A stretch of DNA of 64,000 nt from NCBI GenBank assembly GCA_039028895.1, contig JBCCHF010000006.1, forward strand, positions 166,875-230,874, in the 5' to 3' direction. Positions 44,071 through 53,930 of this stretch are shown here, piece by piece. This stretch comes from JAHDCJ01 sp039028895. GTDB lineage: Bacteria > Bacteroidota > Bacteroidia > Chitinophagales > Saprospiraceae. Position 1 is the stretch's first letter. Each line of letters starts with the position of its first letter. A program made the translations under genes and the position numbers. The notes below the pieces were generated by a model. The model did not search any database, had not been told where the DNA came from, and saw nothing but the letters and a program-made list of their open reading frames with translations.

Positions 44071-45156
44071 ATGCTCCGGGGTTTATTGTTCGTTTTCACT
44101 ATTCTATATAGTGGCTTCCTTGTAGGTCATCCTGCCTGGGGCATTGTGCTTTCTCCTGACGGGCATATCTACTTCACTGATATCTTTCACAATAATGGCA
44201 CGCTTTGGAAAACCGATAAAACGGGGAATCAGCTAGCAGTCGTATTAACTCAACATCATTCACATGACATTTTCATGGATGACAGTGGCGCCATTTGGGG
44301 TACCGACGATGATTATATTTCCAGCACTGAAGAAAATGAAATTCACCTTTGGAAACTTTCCCCGAAAGGGCATAAAAAAGTCATTATCCCTCCCACCAGA
44401 GCCCCTGGAGAATTAGGTGGGGCAGTTTTTGGAATAGATGCCAGTGAGCAAATCTATTTCATATTCGATTCTCAACTATTCCGACGAAAAGCAGACTCAG
44501 CCCCTGAATTAGTTCTGGATCATCAATTTGGCCATGTAACCTCTCTTAAAGTTGGACCAGATGGCAATATCTACCTGGCTGATAATATGCCCAACAGAGG
44601 CAGGATTTACCAGGTAACCCCAGAAGGCGTACTCAGTGACTTTGGAAAATTTCTGAAAGACGCTCCCCCATTAGATCCCCCTTTCCCTGAGCCCCAATTC
44701 GACCTCCTTTTCGGTATGACCTTCGATGAAATGGGAGATTTGTATGTCACCAATTCAGGTGGCAGAAAATTAGTTAAAGTAACCAGTCCGAAAGCTGGGG
44801 GTCAGATCATTTCTGCAATTTATCGTGCCGAAGCGCCCTGGTATCCAGTGGGCATTGCGCTTGACGGAGCCGAAAAATACATTTTAGAAGTCGCATTTGA
44901 AGCAGAAAAAGGCAACTTTGGACCAAGGATTGTCCATCTTGACAAGTTTAATCAAAAAACTATCCTAATCAATGTAGAGGCATACCTACAGAATAATCCT
45001 CAGCCAGCTCAGGCAGAATACAAAAAGAAGATTTTCCTGGACATACCTAAGGAATGGCAATTAAACCTCGCAATGGGTATTCTAATTGGCCTGGTGGGAT
45101 TAGTAATTGTAATCATTCAATCCAGGAAGCGCAAAAAAGAGGATAAGAATAGTTAA
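44071..45156 (+). CDS. NHL/SMP-30-like beta-propeller protein with C-terminal membrane helix
   Basis: The 361-residue protein starts with a hydrophobic signal or anchor (MLRGLLFVFTILYSGFLVG). Propeller blades of the NHL/gluconolactonase type follow (GIVLSPDGHIYFTDIFHNNGTLWKTD, SLKVGPDGNIYLADNMPNRGRIYQV, GMTFDEMGDLYVTNSGGRKLVKV, GIALDGAEKYILEVAFEA). A membrane helix near the end (MGILIGLVGLVIVIIQS) is followed by a basic tail, suggesting a periplasmic propeller held by a C-terminal anchor with a cytoplasmic tail. Metal ligands typical of SMP-30 lactonases are not certain, so enzyme activity is not claimed. It lies tail to tail with the last gene of the glucan locus. Confidence 0.8.
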   Translation: MLRGLLFVFTILYSGFLVGHPAWGIVLSPDGHIYFTDIFHNNGTLWKTDKTGNQLAVVLTQHHSHDIFMDDSGAIWGTDDDYISSTEENEIHLWKLSPKGHKKVIIPPTRAPGELGGAVFGIDASEQIYFIFDSQLFRRKADSAPELVLDHQFGHVTSLKVGPDGNIYLADNMPNRGRIYQVTPEGVLSDFGKFLKDAPPLDPPFPEPQFDLLFGMTFDEMGDLYVTNSGGRKLVKVTSPKAGGQIISAIYRAEAPWYPVGIALDGAEKYILEVAFEAEKGNFGPRIVHLDKFNQKTILINVEAYLQNNPQPAQAEYKKKIFLDIPKEWQLNLAMGILIGLVGLVIVIIQSRKRKKEDKNS

Positions 45157-45163
45157 CTCAATT

Positions 45164-46063
45164 TTAAAACTTGAGTTTTTCGTCTTTATCCCAAATGCCC
45201 CAATAGGCGCCTACATCTCCCTCATCACCAACTTTCCAGGATTCATCGAAAGATGTAAAGTAGAACATTTCGATCCCTTCCTTTTTCGACCATTCCTGCA
45301 TATTGATGAAGTATCGAGCTGAATTTATCCAAGAAGGTTGAGCATCATCAAGGCCAGTTCCCTGGCTGGGCCAACCGGTTTCGGTTACGATTACCTTTTT
45401 TCCCCATCCGGCAGATTTTGCAGATAGGTACATTTGCTTAGCATGGATCAATGCATAATCGACGTGACTACCTTCCCAATAAGGATAACAGTTTGACAAA
45501 ATCACATCACACACTTCGGTAATAGCTGGACGGACGCTGAATTCATAATAGGCATCTACATATCCGACAGGGGTATCAGGAATTGCTGCTTTCACACGTT
45601 TAATGTACTGGACGAGCTCTTCCTCCGACATTTCTTTCCGGTACATGACCTCATTACCAACAGCAGCGATGTCTACGTAACCTTCATTGGTTAGTTTGAT
45701 CAAACCTGCGATTTCTTCTTCAATCAGTTCCTTATCGTCACCCAGCCATGCACCTACGAGAGTTTTTAGACCAAACTCCTTGGCTATCTTAGGAATGAGC
45801 TCATTCCCTTCGATACAGGAAAACGATCTTACCCATTTGATATGGGGGGCAATGATAGCCATCCTGCGCCTGATCTGTTCTTCGGTAAGGATAGTACCAG
45901 GCTCCTGGCCTTCTTCGTAGGCACTAAAACAGATGCCGTGTAGCCCGTCTTCAAGAATATCGCGGACCATTTGTCTTAAATCTTCCTCTGACATGGTTCG
46001 AAGATCTCTGCCATCGAATGCACGTCTTAATTGCTTGCTATAATAATTCTGTGGTCTTGACAT
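45164..46063 (-). CDS. Cytoplasmic GH17 family beta-1,3-glucan-active enzyme
   Basis: The start is set at the ATG at 46061-46063, giving 299 residues (MSRPQNYYSKQLRR); an in-frame TTG 45 bases upstream is less likely. GH17 enzymes are retaining endo-beta-1,3-glucanases or glucanosyltransferases on a TIM barrel. The acid/base is Glu138 in AAVGNEVMY, and the nucleophile is Glu228 in VTETGWPSQG. No signal peptide is seen, so it should act in the cytoplasm, where it may shorten or remodel imported oligosaccharides for the phosphorylase. Its two GH17 relatives in this locus are lipoproteins. It is the last gene of the locus on the minus strand. Confidence 0.9.
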   Translation of the reverse strand: MSRPQNYYSKQLRRAFDGRDLRTMSEEDLRQMVRDILEDGLHGICFSAYEEGQEPGTILTEEQIRRRMAIIAPHIKWVRSFSCIEGNELIPKIAKEFGLKTLVGAWLGDDKELIEEEIAGLIKLTNEGYVDIAAVGNEVMYRKEMSEEELVQYIKRVKAAIPDTPVGYVDAYYEFSVRPAITEVCDVILSNCYPYWEGSHVDYALIHAKQMYLSAKSAGWGKKVIVTETGWPSQGTGLDDAQPSWINSARYFINMQEWSKKEGIEMFYFTSFDESWKVGDEGDVGAYWGIWDKDEKLKF

Positions 46064-46130
46064 GATTTTAAAAGTAGTTTTGGAGTGTGTATCAACCACC
46101 CTCTTCAATTTTCATATTAAAATTTCAATG

Positions 46131-47573
46131 TTATGCTAATTGTTCATTTAGTTCGCCGGCTTCTTCTTTCCTACGATCCAATTCCAGGCGTATTTCGTTG
46201 GCTTTTTTCTCATCGAGGTCGTAGTTCCACATTGCCCAAATGGCAATTGCCGTCCCTAACATTGGCAGGCCTGAGAAAAAGAGTCTTAACCCTGTTATGG
46301 CTCCTTCTGGTTGTGAAGCCAAATCAGGATCGAATCCAACTGCGGTCATAATAACGCCACTTAATCCACCAGCAATAGCAAACCCAAATTTGACCATCCA
46401 CCAATAAATAGCACCGAAAATACCTTCTCTTCTTTTTCCGGAATGCAGTTCATCGAGGTCGCAAACATCTGCGGTCATTGACATCATCAGGGTAAATAAA
46501 CTTCCGATTCCGAATGAGAAAAACGGCAGTGCAAACATAAACATATACGGTTTGCCCGGAATGAATAAAAACCAAAGTAAAATGTATCCAATAAGGGAGA
46601 TACTTTGAGAAAGCAGGAAAGCTCTCTTTTTCCCCATAATCTTGGACATCCATGTTACAGTCGGAATTACTACAAAAGTGGTGATAAGGGCACCGACACA
46701 CCCAAATAGTGTTGGCCATATTCCGGAAGCGCCTGCATCTCCGTTAAAGAGGTAATACACAATAATAAAAAAGGAGAATGCCGCAACGGTATTAAATGCA
46801 TTAAAAATCAGGAAAGTAGACAAGCAAAGTCTTCTAAAAGCTTCAATCTTGAATGCCTCTTTAAATCCTCTGATAATTTCGAGAAATCCGTTTCCAGCAT
46901 TCGACAAGGTAACAGGCACAAGGCTGTCATCATCTTTAGTCGATTTCCCGGGAATGAAAATGGCCGGCATCATAGCCAGAATCATACAGATCACACCCAC
47001 CCAAATAGATAAATTCCTTGTGGCTTCATCTGCTGTATTGAACCAGCTTTGATCATACATAATGACCCAAAACCATGGAGCGATAACCCATGCCCATTGA
47101 CCTATCCATTGGGCAATAGCCATGATATTAGTACGCTCGTGGAAATCGTCACTCATCTCATATCCCATTGCCACGTAAGGCACACTAAATATGGTCAAGC
47201 CTAAATAAAAGACAAGAGACCAGGCCAGGAAATAGGTAAAATTATAGTCTAAGGTATTTTCCCTATAGATTTGCCACATCATGATGAATGACACCCCTAA
47301 TATTATTGCACCAATAAACACATATTGTCGTCGTCTACCCCAGACAGATCTTGTGTTGTCAGAAATAAAACCCATGATTGGGTCAGTAATAGAGTCGAAG
47401 GCACGAGGGAGGAAGAATAGAATTCCCCACATCCATCCGGGAAAGCCCAGGTCTTGCACTAAAACGACCATGAATATCCCCAGAACGGCAGGGAACATTT
47501 GGTTGGCTAACATACCTAAGCCAAAGGCTACTTTTTGCACCATTGGCACAGAGGATTTTGATAGGTTGCTCAT
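46131..47573 (-). CDS. MFS sugar:cation symporter (GPH/MelB-like), copy 1
   Basis: The 480-residue inner-membrane protein has about 12 helices and the GPH-family blocks FLPRAFDSITDPIMGFISDNTRSVWGRRRQYVFIG, GYEMSDDFHERTNIMAIAQWIGQ and MMSMTADVCDLDELHSGKRREGIFGAIYWW. MelB-type carriers move sugars with Na+ or H+. In this locus it should bring glucan oligosaccharides or glucose disaccharides from the periplasm to the cytoplasm. The 37-base gap before its ATG is filled with a hexanucleotide repeat. It is a paralogue of the carrier at 54743-56173 (same block order), probably by duplication of a GH17-MFS unit. Confidence 0.93.
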   Translation of the reverse strand: MSNLSKSSVPMVQKVAFGLGMLANQMFPAVLGIFMVVLVQDLGFPGWMWGILFFLPRAFDSITDPIMGFISDNTRSVWGRRRQYVFIGAIILGVSFIMMWQIYRENTLDYNFTYFLAWSLVFYLGLTIFSVPYVAMGYEMSDDFHERTNIMAIAQWIGQWAWVIAPWFWVIMYDQSWFNTADEATRNLSIWVGVICMILAMMPAIFIPGKSTKDDDSLVPVTLSNAGNGFLEIIRGFKEAFKIEAFRRLCLSTFLIFNAFNTVAAFSFFIIVYYLFNGDAGASGIWPTLFGCVGALITTFVVIPTVTWMSKIMGKKRAFLLSQSISLIGYILLWFLFIPGKPYMFMFALPFFSFGIGSLFTLMMSMTADVCDLDELHSGKRREGIFGAIYWWMVKFGFAIAGGLSGVIMTAVGFDPDLASQPEGAITGLRLFFSGLPMLGTAIAIWAMWNYDLDEKKANEIRLELDRRKEEAGELNEQLA

Positions 47574-47583
47574 GTGGAAGGTG

Positions 47584-47610
47584 GTTTTTGGTTTTGGTTT
47601 TGGTTTTGGT
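47584..47610. repeat. Hexanucleotide repeat (TTTTGG)n upstream of the MFS gene
   Basis: The plus strand reads GGTTTTTGGTTTTGGTTTTGGTTTTGGT, a simple repeat of TTTTGG with one extra T. In the coding direction it is AACCAA/AAAACC-type sequence that fills the space between the GH30 stop (47611-47613) and the MFS start (ATG at 47571-47573). It occupies the ribosome-binding region, so a change in copy number would change leader length without affecting the reading frame. Confidence 0.9.
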
Positions 47611-49092
47611 TTATATCATAATGGTTTGAATAGCTTGGGCACTGATTTTAACGGAAGCAGATTTTTCTTCATGCTCAATGACAAATGAGATCTCCTCCAT
47701 GGTTGGATTGAAAACCACCACTGCAATTGATCCATCCGGATTCCTGGCGGCAGTAACCTGTAGGGCATCACTAGGGTTATCAAATCCAATACGAACAGCG
47801 CCAGGTCTAATATATTTACTGAAATGGGCCAAAGTGTAATAGATTGGGGTAAAATACACTTCATCTTTTTCAGGATCAACAATTACAGGAGCAACACACC
47901 AGTTTTTAAACCAGTTGGGGCCTCCCTGGAGATCGAGAACCATGTTCCAATCTACCCAGCCGTCAACCCAGTTATTAAAACATCCGATTATATCTCTTGC
48001 ATATCGATATACCGGAACGTATTTGGGATGATATTTTTTCCGCTCCTCAGGAGCCCAGTCAAACCCCCAGTCTGTAGCTTCTTTTGACCAGTACCATGCA
48101 TCATCTTGCCACTTTGGCACCTCGGAGTCCACGCAAGCCTCTGATTGAATTAAATATTTCCCTGGCGCTTTATTATAAGCATATTGCAATGCATCAGCGT
48201 AGACGTCAAAAGTACTCGCATACCAATGAATCGCCGTACCAGCAAAATATTTATTTGCCTTTTCATTGACAAACATAGCATCTACCCATTCATTTAAATG
48301 ATCACGGTTCTGATCGTATCCCAGGATATGAATATCCTCTTTACCGTCTGCTTCAAGTTTAGGTCCTAGGTAATTAATTACAAATTCGGTCATCTCCTCG
48401 GCCGTGTAATGCATGCTATCCCAGTTATTACCATTTCCCAAGGGCTCATTTTCAACGGTAATAGCCCAGATGTTAATCCCTTCGGCTTTATAGGCATCAA
48501 GATATTTCGAAAAGAATAATGCCCATGTGTCGTAATATTCTGGCAATAAGCTTCCTGCGACATAGCTGTTGTTATCTTTCATCCAGGGTGGCGCTGTCCA
48601 TGGAGACGAAATGATTTTGAAGCCGTCTTTGGAAACGGCCATAGCATCCTTGATCAATGGAATAATATCATCCTTATCTTCTTCAATGCTGAAATGCTCA
48701 AGATCTTTATCGCCTTCAACAGGAGCATAAGAGTAATTCTTCAATGAAAAATCGCAGGAATTGATGTGGGTACGCGTTAGTGAATATTTTGCACCGCTTT
48801 CGCCAAAGTAGGCCTCTAGTATCTTGTCACGATTTTCTTTGCTCAACCTATTCATTAAGTAGGCTGTAGATTCTGTAAATGAACCACCAACACCAGTTAT
48901 TGTTTGAAAGGTCTCTCCTGGCTTTATTTTGATAACTGTAGCGTGTCCACCACTCTCGAAATCTTCAAGTTTGGTCAACTTGTTTCCACTAGCTGACGTC
49001 TCAAATATCTGGACCGCAAGTGATTCTTCCTTACATGAGCTTATCATAATTGTGAGGCATAAAATTGGGATTAATAGGTTGTGATGTTTCAT
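47611..49092 (-). CDS. GH30 family glycoside hydrolase lipoprotein
   Basis: The 493-residue protein has a lipoprotein signal (lipobox MISSC, Cys20) and an immediate acidic pair (KEES). GH30 enzymes include glucosylceramidases and beta-1,6-glucanases on a TIM barrel with a side beta-domain. The acid/base is Glu216 (AITVENEPLGNG) and the nucleophile is Glu318 (YLIQSEACVD); FQTITGVGGSFTESTAYL and SSPWTAPPWMKDN are typical. Among GH17, GH16 and GH149 genes, the most likely role is beta-1,6-glucan or laminarin side-branch cleavage; this is inference. The lipid anchor and acidic residues suggest surface display. The start is 11 bases downstream of the preceding GH17 gene. Confidence 0.9.
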   Translation of the reverse strand: MKHHNLLIPILCLTIMISSCKEESLAVQIFETSASGNKLTKLEDFESGGHATVIKIKPGETFQTITGVGGSFTESTAYLMNRLSKENRDKILEAYFGESGAKYSLTRTHINSCDFSLKNYSYAPVEGDKDLEHFSIEEDKDDIIPLIKDAMAVSKDGFKIISSPWTAPPWMKDNNSYVAGSLLPEYYDTWALFFSKYLDAYKAEGINIWAITVENEPLGNGNNWDSMHYTAEEMTEFVINYLGPKLEADGKEDIHILGYDQNRDHLNEWVDAMFVNEKANKYFAGTAIHWYASTFDVYADALQYAYNKAPGKYLIQSEACVDSEVPKWQDDAWYWSKEATDWGFDWAPEERKKYHPKYVPVYRYARDIIGCFNNWVDGWVDWNMVLDLQGGPNWFKNWCVAPVIVDPEKDEVYFTPIYYTLAHFSKYIRPGAVRIGFDNPSDALQVTAARNPDGSIAVVVFNPTMEEISFVIEHEEKSASVKISAQAIQTIMI

Positions 49093-49103
49093 GTGTGGAA
49101 ATT

Positions 49104-50387
49104 TTAAAATTTTCGGATAACTGGTAAAGCTACCTCTTTCATCAATAATTCTTTATTGCCTTTATAGGTTTTTTCAATTTTATTACCTCCTCGAGTCAGT
49201 CCGTCGAATATGCCCTGGTCTACTAGATTCCAAATGGCGTATTTGGCTTTACCGTCCACTTTAAACAGACCGAAATAGTTTTCAGAACCACCTGGATTCC
49301 GGGCGTCTTTCCAGGGTTCATCGAAAGCTTCAAAATAAAAGCATGAAACACCGTTCTCATTTGACCAATCACGGATGAGTTTGTAGAACAGGGCCTCTTT
49401 GTATTCATCTGTGGCATTGCTACCACCCGGTCCATAATGTCCATTTGAACTGCTTGCCCAACCAGTTTCACCAATATGGACTGGTTTGTCAACACCTGCA
49501 CTTTTCATATAATTGACCGTCTGCTCGTATTGAGCCACAGCATAGGCAAGTGAACGCTCCATGACTTTCTCCAATTGCTCCAATTTAGATAAGGATGTTT
49601 CGGATTCCTCAACACCCCAGAAACTTGGATTGTAATGGGTGTCATGCATGGGGTAAGTATGCACAGAAATATAATCAACAGCATTGATCAAACTGGTAAG
49701 CTCTTCGGTGTGATAAATGTCTTCTCCTCCACCCCATGATGCAAAATTATCAGAGCTGGTAATCCAAAGTTCTTTATCCAATTCACCTTCTTTCTTGAGA
49801 TCTTGAAGATGGTTAACCCACCTGAGAATGACGTTGGGCTGAACGTAATAGGAAGCGGCCCATTTGACCATAGCCTCATTGCCGACGGCAATTACTTTGA
49901 CGATATCCGGAAAAGCCTTCGCCATATCAATAGCCCTTTTTATCTCCGCAGCATTCTCGGGTACGTCTTCTCCATAGTGATTGGGATTATCCGTAAAGGC
50001 ATTTTCACAATTGATCCACGCACCGAGCATCACATACATTTCGAAATTACTATCCTCGGTTTTCAAGGCTCGGATGGCTTCCAGCACGGTTGTAGCGTGT
50101 CTTAGCTTTGTGTTATAGGTTCTAAGTACCCTAACACCCATAGCATGGAGGATCTTCATATCTTCCTTGACGTCGTCAACCGTTGGCTGAATGTCTCGGG
50201 TATTTTCCCTGTATCCGCCATATGAAATAGCCAAATACTCCGGATTACCTAGTATATCTTTTGCAGTCACCTGTTGCTTTTGGTTTGGTTCCTTCTGGTT
50301 AGTTTCTTGTTGGTTCTCTGTACTTTGACAGCCAAAAAAGAGCAATAATAAGAAACCAACACTGATCTTTAGAATGAAAGTTTTCAT
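49104..50387 (-). CDS. GH17 family lipoprotein, copy 1
   Basis: The 427-residue protein has a lipobox FFGC (Cys20) and a low-complexity linker rich in Gln, Asn, Glu and Lys (ENQQETNQKEPNQKQQ). The GH17 barrel starts with SYGGYRENTRDIQPTVDDVKEDM. The acid/base is Glu171 (VIAVGNEAMVKWA) and the nucleophile is Glu307 (HIGETGWASSSNGH). It should cut or transfer beta-1,3-glucan chains in the periplasm or on the surface. It is closely similar over the whole barrel to the copy at 56326-57648 (AAEIKRAIDMAKAFPDI versus TAEIEKSIVLANEHPDI). It is followed after 11 bases by GH30. Confidence 0.92.
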   Translation of the reverse strand: MKTFILKISVGFLLLLFFGCQSTENQQETNQKEPNQKQQVTAKDILGNPEYLAISYGGYRENTRDIQPTVDDVKEDMKILHAMGVRVLRTYNTKLRHATTVLEAIRALKTEDSNFEMYVMLGAWINCENAFTDNPNHYGEDVPENAAEIKRAIDMAKAFPDIVKVIAVGNEAMVKWAASYYVQPNVILRWVNHLQDLKKEGELDKELWITSSDNFASWGGGEDIYHTEELTSLINAVDYISVHTYPMHDTHYNPSFWGVEESETSLSKLEQLEKVMERSLAYAVAQYEQTVNYMKSAGVDKPVHIGETGWASSSNGHYGPGGSNATDEYKEALFYKLIRDWSNENGVSCFYFEAFDEPWKDARNPGGSENYFGLFKVDGKAKYAIWNLVDQGIFDGLTRGGNKIEKTYKGNKELLMKEVALPVIRKF

Positions 50388-50431
50388 TTTTACTGTCTTT
50401 TTTTGATTTAAGCATTAACCGGGATGTTGTT

Positions 50432-53400
50432 TTATTTCAAAATTGCCCGGTTTAGCTGCACTACAATTCGGTCAACACTACCCTTCCTTTCAAAAATTTC
50501 TTTACTTAATTGCAGACTCAAATTAAGGCCATCAAAATGACGCTCATTACCACTGGTATCAAAGATCGTAATTTGGTTCTTATCTGCTAATTGGTAAACA
50601 ACAGGTACCTGGCAGTAGGTAAAACAAAGTGATCCTGCTTCAACTTCAATTCGTTTTTGAACGCCATCAACATCGAAATACTCGACAGTCCTGGAGGTTC
50701 TAAGGAATTCACTTTTCTTCAAGAGGCAAGGATTGAACAATAATCTTCCTTCACGAATAAAAATACCCAGTTCACCATAACGGCATAACAGGTCTTCCTT
50801 AACTTGTCCGGTCATACCAGGTTGCTGAGCACCTTTCCCTGCGGGTGTATGGGAATATGGATCAGTTGGAAAAGCACCATACAAAGACGGAGATTTATGG
50901 ACACCAATCCCTTCGTTTATCTCATAATAATGCTCTAACAAACCACCTATGATATGGTCATCTTCATTATTTTCAATGGCTTTCAGGCAACATTCCTGAA
51001 CCGCCAGCAGCAGTTTTGAAACCATATGCCAGTAAATTGATCCAAGCCCTTCATATCCATAAAAAGTACCTGAACGCCCGGTAAAAGCTTTATGATTGAA
51101 AACATCTTCAAACATTTGCAACAACTGGTGTTTCTCTTCATTGACCAATGCACCATATTTAGTATTGGCCAACTGATCTAAAGCATCTTCCAGGTCATTG
51201 GCATTCTTAAATGACCCATGAAAATGGAATTTCCCGTTAATATCTTTTTCAACAATAGCTCTTGACCCTTTTTCTAATAATTGGGTAAGCAATTCTGATT
51301 TTTTGACAGCTGCTTCAGGGATAATATTTCTTTCCATGAATCCTTTTAAAGCCTTGTTTGGATAGAGTAAATAGCTGTATTGGTCATCTCTAAATAGCTT
51401 GCTATTTTTTAAGCCATTTAAAACCTCGAGGGCCGCTTTCCCGGATAAATATCCTGAACTAAGTACAGCCACCTGTCCTTCAAGCATTTCATTTAATCGG
51501 TCAATGGAAACGCCTCCGTCTTCAGCGGACATGAGGTTATAAGCATGGAATAATTTATCATTTCTTTGATTGTCATCAATGGTGTGCTCAGTATACTCAA
51601 TGCAGAGGTCCACCAATTGCCGGATTTCTTCAAGAGATAAATTCAATCTCCCCCCAGAGAAATTACTTGAATAAATCTTTGCCCGGTAATTACTTCCTGC
51701 TTCCCCAAGTTCATTAACGATCTGGCCACGGTTATTGTCAGATAATTGGTCTGAAAGCAAGTGCTTATGACTTTCCAATACAGCTTGAAGTGCTTTAAAG
51801 AACTGATAAAATTCTTCGGAAAGATCAAAGGATTTAACGTCCAGGTCAGCTAGTATCTGCTTAAAGTAAACTAGGAATCTCCGGATGTAGTAAAGCGTTA
51901 CCATTGAAACCCCATTCCCAACAAGGGCATTATTGGCGTCGTTCCATTCAGGCCGTTGTGTATTCATCCAGATGCCTCCTTCGGGGATAAAGTTGGAAAT
52001 TTTGGAAAGCAAGGTAGCCAGTAGCTTCTCCATGAAGCTGACCCGGTGGATTTCTCCATTTTGGTTTTTTAATAATGCCCCATCTGCACCAATTGCGCGC
52101 TTCCTAACACCTATTTCGTGGTCCAGTGCTTCATCAAACTCAATGGTGTCCTTTGGATTGGAAAGGATATCTTCGAAAGGTTTGATTTTATATGGGACAT
52201 TGGCATAAACAAAGATTTCCTTATCGAAATAATCGCGTAACACCGATGGAGAATAAGCCTTAAAGAATTCAAGGAATTTCAGCAAATAGATGATCTGATG
52301 GTCGCCCCAATACCCGATATAAGACCAAGGGTTGTCAGGTTCAATAACCTCCCAGTCAAAACCGTCTTTGGTTACTCTGTATGGATTGTACCCTTCAAAG
52401 GTTGAGGCATTTAAAAACTTGAGGACCATGCATTCCACAAAACCCGGGAATGCATAGACCAGGGCTTCCCAGTTTTGAAAAATGTCTCTCCAATTACCTT
52501 CATAATCCAGAATTTTGGATCCATCTGTTTCACTCTGGGTGTTGATCGTAAACTTATTCCAGGGTCGACTGGGGTCTCCATGCCTTCGGCTAAAGTTTAG
52601 GGGTAGGTATTCGAGACATAGTCGCTTTAAATCCGGGTCATTTAGTTGTTCAGCTTTTGCTTTAAGTTCAAAGAAGGTAAAACGTTCAGGTAGTTGATTA
52701 ACAAAATCGGAATGCGCTTGAAAAACGACCTGATTGGCATTAGATAGATAACCTGAAAAGTCCCATTTTTCGATCTGGTAGTTTTTATCGAAAATTCCCC
52801 CTCTCATGATATTAAAGAGTGTATTAGAGTAGTGCCTGACGTCTTTCAATAAATCCGAGGAATTCTGTATTCCGTCTGAAGAGGCCACCAACTGAATTAA
52901 TTTTTTAGTGCCTTCCTTAATATCTTTTTCTACGAGGTCTTTTAGGTTGTTGTGGTCCTTTTTTAATTCTGCTAATTCGACGATTGTCGTATGGGTCATA
53001 TTGACCTCAGCGCAAATTATCCATTCTTTAGACTTGTTGGCAGGTAGAGAGATCGCTGAACTAACAAAAAAGGCGCCTTTCTCTGCTTTTACATCCGATT
53101 CTTCGCGGACACCTTGATTTTTGCGGAATCTTTTTAATTGAAGAGAAGACAAAAGATGAATTGGATTATCAATACCAAGACTCCATGCAATAGTTGCCTT
53201 AAGAGATTCACTAGGCTCAGCTTTATCTACAATAATAGCGCTAAGCGCGAAAATTCCGATACCTGCTGTTTTGACCAATTCACTTCTCTTATAGGCATCC
53301 ACCAAATTACTGGACTGGTTTTGCAAGTCACTTCCTACTCCAGCGGGGACAATGTTCTGGATGCCGTCCAAAAAGGTGCATTGAACTTCATTGTCACTGT

Positions 53401-53872
53401 CATTAAGCACCTCAGACTTTCTAACAAATCCAAACCGATTACTTGAATTCCACTGATACCGGAAAGTTAATTTAAGATCATGATTGATCTCCTCAAACAG
53501 GACCTTATTACCATAAATGTTTTTGTAAAGATGACGGCTAATCATGTACTTTTCCTCCTGACGAATTGAGAACGGTTCCCATAAAAGTGGGCCTTTGTTT
53601 TCTTGGTGTACCAGGAAAATTGACTTACTTCCAGTTATCTCTGCCGATTCTGTAATCTTGTCATCTGTGTAGTAAGGGAATAAAGCATTTTCAGCATTCT
53701 TTCTTCCAGCACTTAAGCCTCCATTACTGGAAATGAACATCCAGTGATTTGCATCGCTGACAATGCTCATAAAAAAGGGGCGAAGTTCATCAACATTGGT
53801 AATCTGAAAAAAATCTTCGCCCTTTAAACTAAGTCGTCTTATTTCGGTGTTCTTGATAGTCTTATTTTCCAT
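50432..53872 (-). CDS. GH149-type beta-1,3-oligoglucan phosphorylase
   Basis: GH149 enzymes are inverting phosphorylases of more than 1000 residues that split beta-1,3-oligoglucans with inorganic phosphate into glucose-1-phosphate and a shorter chain. The 1146-residue length, the absence of a signal peptide and the motif EWNDANNALVGNG around Asp645 (cf. the WND catalytic motif of GH94 phosphorylases) support this. Further blocks are RHLYKNIYGNKVLFEEINHD, DGIQNIVPAGVGSD, GRSGTFYGYEGLGSIYWHMVSKLLL and GAFPTDPYSHTPAGKGAQQPGMTGQVKEDLL. It acts in the cytoplasm on imported oligosaccharides and saves ATP. The long 176-base leader holds a hairpin and a possible separate promoter. Confidence 0.9.
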   Translation of the reverse strand: MENKTIKNTEIRRLSLKGEDFFQITNVDELRPFFMSIVSDANHWMFISSNGGLSAGRKNAENALFPYYTDDKITESAEITGSKSIFLVHQENKGPLLWEPFSIRQEEKYMISRHLYKNIYGNKVLFEEINHDLKLTFRYQWNSSNRFGFVRKSEVLNDSDNEVQCTFLDGIQNIVPAGVGSDLQNQSSNLVDAYKRSELVKTAGIGIFALSAIIVDKAEPSESLKATIAWSLGIDNPIHLLSSLQLKRFRKNQGVREESDVKAEKGAFFVSSAISLPANKSKEWIICAEVNMTHTTIVELAELKKDHNNLKDLVEKDIKEGTKKLIQLVASSDGIQNSSDLLKDVRHYSNTLFNIMRGGIFDKNYQIEKWDFSGYLSNANQVVFQAHSDFVNQLPERFTFFELKAKAEQLNDPDLKRLCLEYLPLNFSRRHGDPSRPWNKFTINTQSETDGSKILDYEGNWRDIFQNWEALVYAFPGFVECMVLKFLNASTFEGYNPYRVTKDGFDWEVIEPDNPWSYIGYWGDHQIIYLLKFLEFFKAYSPSVLRDYFDKEIFVYANVPYKIKPFEDILSNPKDTIEFDEALDHEIGVRKRAIGADGALLKNQNGEIHRVSFMEKLLATLLSKISNFIPEGGIWMNTQRPEWNDANNALVGNGVSMVTLYYIRRFLVYFKQILADLDVKSFDLSEEFYQFFKALQAVLESHKHLLSDQLSDNNRGQIVNELGEAGSNYRAKIYSSNFSGGRLNLSLEEIRQLVDLCIEYTEHTIDDNQRNDKLFHAYNLMSAEDGGVSIDRLNEMLEGQVAVLSSGYLSGKAALEVLNGLKNSKLFRDDQYSYLLYPNKALKGFMERNIIPEAAVKKSELLTQLLEKGSRAIVEKDINGKFHFHGSFKNANDLEDALDQLANTKYGALVNEEKHQLLQMFEDVFNHKAFTGRSGTFYGYEGLGSIYWHMVSKLLLAVQECCLKAIENNEDDHIIGGLLEHYYEINEGIGVHKSPSLYGAFPTDPYSHTPAGKGAQQPGMTGQVKEDLLCRYGELGIFIREGRLLFNPCLLKKSEFLRTSRTVEYFDVDGVQKRIEVEAGSLCFTYCQVPVVYQLADKNQITIFDTSGNERHFDGLNLSLQLSKEIFERKGSVDRIVVQLNRAILK

Positions 53873-53930
53873 TTAGGTTTAATAATGTGTGGTAGGGTTT
53901 TTAAAATCAGCTTTGTCAGAAAAAGATAAA

